DNA of 8,564 bases from Clostridia bacterium (lineage in GTDB: Bacteria > Bacillota > Clostridia > Christensenellales > Aristaeellaceae). Made by a program: the position numbers and the translations under genes. The notes beneath the pieces were generated by a model. That model was given only the letters and a program-made list of their open reading frames with translations. It did no database searches and was not told the DNA's origin. The stretch lies in the NCBI GenBank assembly GCA_030526935.1, contig JAUNBY010000117.1, forward strand, positions 1 to 8,564, given 5' to 3'. Positions within the stretch are counted from its first letter, which is position 1. The number at the start of each line of letters is the position of its first letter. Below, one piece after another: positions 6,812 to 8,564 of this stretch.

Positions 6812-8422
6812 TTACTTAATGACGGTTATGCGGCCTTGAACCTCGCCGTAATCCTCGGCGGTGATGACTCCGCCCAGAACCTCCGCGACATAATTGACAA
6901 GCGCGTCCTCGAGGGCTACGCCGGTGTCGAACTTGGCGGTCTGGTTGGCGTAGGTGAAGGCGTAATAAGTGTCTCCGCCGGCGGCTGAGAAGTCGTTGGT
7001 GGCGACGTTGTAGTACTTCTCGGCGTCATACGGCTCGCCAGCGATGGACTGAATGGTCACGCGGCTGCCGGGATTCGCCGGGGCGTAATAGGTCGAATTC
7101 GGATACTGTTCGCCGTTTTCATAGGGAACGGTCGTATCGATGGTATAGACGATGCCCGATACCTGCGGGAAGGCGCCGATGGCGTCGGGGGTAGAGAAGG
7201 TCGCGGCTTCGAGGGCTTCGAGTATCTCGCTGCCCTTGAGGGTGAGAACCACCACGACGTTTCCGTAGGGGAACACTGTCTTCATGTCGTTCATGGTGAT
7301 GTCGCCGGCCTTTATCGTGGCGCGGATGCCGCCGCCGTTATTGATAGCGGCGTGTACGGTTTCGGGCACGGCCTGCTGCGCCGCCCAAAGCATGGCGTCG
7401 GTGCAGAAGTCGCCGAGATTGGTCTCCTCGGTGCGCACTCCGGGGTCGCGTTCGCCGTTCAGGTCAACCTCTGTGGTGGCGAACACGGCGCTCAACTGCT
7501 CCTGTATCTGGGCGTCGATGTCGTTGACGAGCGCTTCCACTTCGTCGTCGAGCTTGACCGACATAAGCTCGCTGGAAAGCTCGCTTCCGTCGTATACGAC
7601 TACGCCTATCTGCTGGAAATGCCCGTCCGTGGAGACGAGGAGCGTGTCGTTGATCATCTCGCCGTCGACGGCGATGTGGCTGTGTCCGTCGATGAACAGG
7701 TCTATGCCCGCGGTGTTCTCGATCACGTCATAGGAGCGGTTGGGTATGCTCTCGTCGGAGATGCCGAGGTGTCCAAGGCAAACGATCAGATCGCAACCGG
7801 CCGCCGTAAGTTCGTCTACCTGAGCCTGCGCACAGGCGTAAAGTTCTTCTTCAGCCAGGAATTTTGTTCCCTTAACCTTGTCGGGGTGAGCCTTGGTGAA
7901 GGTCTCCGGGGTGTCAATTCCAAATACGCCGACCTTCATGCCGTTTGGCATGTCGAATACGACATTGGTTCCGAAAAGCGGTTCTCCCGAAATATCGTCT
8001 ACGACGTTGGCGCCGAGTATCGGGAATTCGGCTATTTCGGCAAGCTGCCTGGCGACGTCGGTTCCCCAGTCAAACTCATGGTTGCCCAGAGCCATGGCGT
8101 CATAGCCCGCGGCGTTCATGAATTTGATGGCGTTCTCACCGTAGCTCAAATTGACGATGGGAAGTCCCTGCGAGGCGTCGCCGTCGTCTAAAAGCAAGAC
8201 GCTCGCGCCCTGTTCGATAAACTGTTTCTTGAGCGAGGCTATGTATGAGTAGCCGAACTGCCCGTTGGAAAGATCGGATACGGCGCGGCCGTGAACGTCG
8301 TTGGTGTGCAGTATTACGAGCTTACCCTCCAGATCGGCAATCTCCGCCTGAGCGCCTGGAGCCATTGCCATTACTGCCAGTACCATAACTAATAAAAGCG
8401 CGGCAAGTCTGTTTCTGTTCAT
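6812..8422 (-). CDS. Secreted 5'-nucleotidase / 2',3'-cyclic-nucleotide phosphodiesterase (UshA-like)
   Basis: This exported two-domain enzyme is expected to remove phosphate from nucleotides, and possibly from nucleotide sugars or cyclic nucleotides, outside the cytoplasmic membrane. With the ATG at 8422 the protein has 536 residues, beginning MNRNRLAALLLV, with a signal peptide cut after PGAQA. Residue numbers below count from that Met. The N-terminal metallophosphatase domain has TNDVHGR (D42, H44), DDGD (D82), GNHEFDWG (N114, H115), GHLG (H218) and DGHSH (H247, H249), a full two-metal site. The C-terminal nucleotide-binding domain has TNLGDF (334-339), NNGGGIR (361-367), FPYGN (384-388) and NDFSAAGGDTYYAF (476-489). 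A GTG at 8437 would add five residues, but the AAGGGAG ribosome site at 8437-8443 overlaps it, so the ATG is preferred although its spacing (14 bases) is long. There is no LPXTG-type anchor or C-terminal membrane segment. It is the first gene after the promoter. Confidence 0.93.
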   Translation of the reverse strand: MNRNRLAALLLVMVLAVMAMAPGAQAEIADLEGKLVILHTNDVHGRAVSDLSNGQFGYSYIASLKKQFIEQGASVLLLDDGDASQGLPIVNLSYGENAIKFMNAAGYDAMALGNHEFDWGTDVARQLAEIAEFPILGANVVDDISGEPLFGTNVVFDMPNGMKVGVFGIDTPETFTKAHPDKVKGTKFLAEEELYACAQAQVDELTAAGCDLIVCLGHLGISDESIPNRSYDVIENTAGIDLFIDGHSHIAVDGEMINDTLLVSTDGHFQQIGVVVYDGSELSSELMSVKLDDEVEALVNDIDAQIQEQLSAVFATTEVDLNGERDPGVRTEETNLGDFCTDAMLWAAQQAVPETVHAAINNGGGIRATIKAGDITMNDMKTVFPYGNVVVVLTLKGSEILEALEAATFSTPDAIGAFPQVSGIVYTIDTTVPYENGEQYPNSTYYAPANPGSRVTIQSIAGEPYDAEKYYNVATNDFSAAGGDTYYAFTYANQTAKFDTGVALEDALVNYVAEVLGGVITAEDYGEVQGRITVIK

Positions 8423-8436
8423 AAATCGATTGAGCA

Positions 8437-8443
8437 CTCCCTT
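8437..8443 (-). promoter_or_regulatory. Ribosome binding site deciding the nucleotidase start
   Basis: AAGGGAG on the minus strand overlaps the possible GTG start at 8435-8437, which therefore cannot be served by it. The ATG at 8420-8422 lies 14 bases downstream, longer than the usual 5-9, so initiation may be modest. Confidence 0.5.
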
Positions 8444-8466
8444 CGCAATTCAACTTTACCATATAT

Positions 8467-8495
8467 ATAATAACAGAATCTTTTTCAAACATCAA
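8467..8495 (-). promoter_or_regulatory. Sigma-70-like promoter of the operon
   Basis: On the minus strand TTGATG (8490-8495) and TATTAT (8467-8472) are separated by exactly 17 bases. They match the housekeeping consensus at 4/6 and 5/6 positions, and the region is AT-rich against a GC-richer background. Transcription would start near 8460, giving a leader of about 38 bases before the nucleotidase ATG. An overlapping alternative uses TTGAAA with TATATG, also 17 bases apart. It is the best promoter in the window and could drive all seven genes. Confidence 0.75.
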
Positions 8496-8506
8496 GAACT
8501 ATTTGG

Positions 8507-8516
8507 TGTCACGACA
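8507..8516. promoter_or_regulatory. Possible operator dyad upstream of the promoter
   Basis: TGTC-AC-GACA is a short inverted repeat whose near edge is 11 bases upstream of the -35 element, a position used by activators. It is only 8 symmetric bases, so chance is possible. No regulator gene is in the window to link it to. Confidence 0.25.
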
Positions 8517-8537
8517 GGCGTTTTTGCATAAAGAAGC

Positions 8538-8550
8538 GGCGACCGTCGCC
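8538..8550. other. 13-base palindrome near the right edge
   Basis: GGCGAC-C-GTCGCC is a perfect dyad. On the minus strand it is followed by GCTTCTTT, so it may be a weak terminator of a gene lying beyond the right edge and read leftward, or a binding site. The short loop (3 bases if five pairs form) and interrupted T-run keep this uncertain. Confidence 0.35.
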
Positions 8551-8564
8551 CAAAAAGGGAAAGG

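Noticed and set aside
7352..8191. Long plus-strand open frame of 279 codons opposite the nucleotidase
   Set aside because: It lies wholly antisense to a gene with complete catalytic motifs, has no recognisable domain, and long antisense frames are expected from the codon bias of this GC-rich sequence. The same applies to the other plus-strand frames, for example at 191-709, 1797-2306 and 6456-6839.
8423..8437. GTG start of the nucleotidase at 8437
   Set aside because: The only ribosome site overlaps this codon, and the signal peptide begins naturally at the ATG at 8422.
1..8564. Transposons, CRISPR arrays, tRNA or rRNA genes, phage genes
   Set aside because: No transposase, integrase, spaced direct repeats or RNA-gene patterns were found, and the window is almost filled by seven ordinary metabolic and transport genes.

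Overview
The window holds seven genes, all read from the minus strand. In transcription order (right to left) they are a secreted 5'-nucleotidase, a three-gene ABC importer (binding protein, fused double permease, ATPase), a small secreted acidic protein of unknown function, an 8-oxoguanine-deaminase-type amidohydrolase, and a D-2-hydroxyacid dehydrogenase cut off by the window's left edge. A good sigma-70-like promoter lies just upstream of the first gene (about 8467-8495). Gaps between genes are short (7 to 189 bases) and I see no convincing full terminator, so this looks like one operon or a set of overlapping transcripts.

Layout: 8438-8564 is promoter and upstream dyads; 6812-8422 nucleotidase; 5748-6767 binding protein; 5701-5739 hairpin with a U-rich tail; 3964-5673 permease; 2875-3951 ATPase; 2686-2874 a 189-base gap with two hairpins; 2323-2685 small secreted protein; 957-2315 amidohydrolase; 812-956 a 145-base gap with a G5/C5 dyad; 1-811 dehydrogenase.

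Organism: the sequence is moderately GC-rich with purine-rich (GGAGG-like) ribosome binding sites. The dehydrogenase and transporter resemble proteins of anaerobic Clostridia (Bacillota) and Synergistota as I remember them. Neither the binding protein nor the nucleotidase has a lipobox or a cell-wall anchor, which fits a diderm with a periplasm (for example Synergistota) but does not prove it. I cannot assign a genus.

How the genes may work together (inference): the nucleotidase removes phosphate from nucleotides or related esters outside the cytoplasmic membrane, the importer takes up a product or a related small organic anion, and the amidohydrolase deaminates an (oxidised) purine inside the cell. 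The dehydrogenase would reduce a 2-oxoacid such as glyoxylate or hydroxypyruvate. The binding protein belongs to the iron/phosphonate/sugar-phosphate family but seems to lack the paired tyrosines of ferric-ion binders, so an organic substrate is more likely than iron. Linkage to purines rests mainly on the deaminase and nucleotidase and is not proven.
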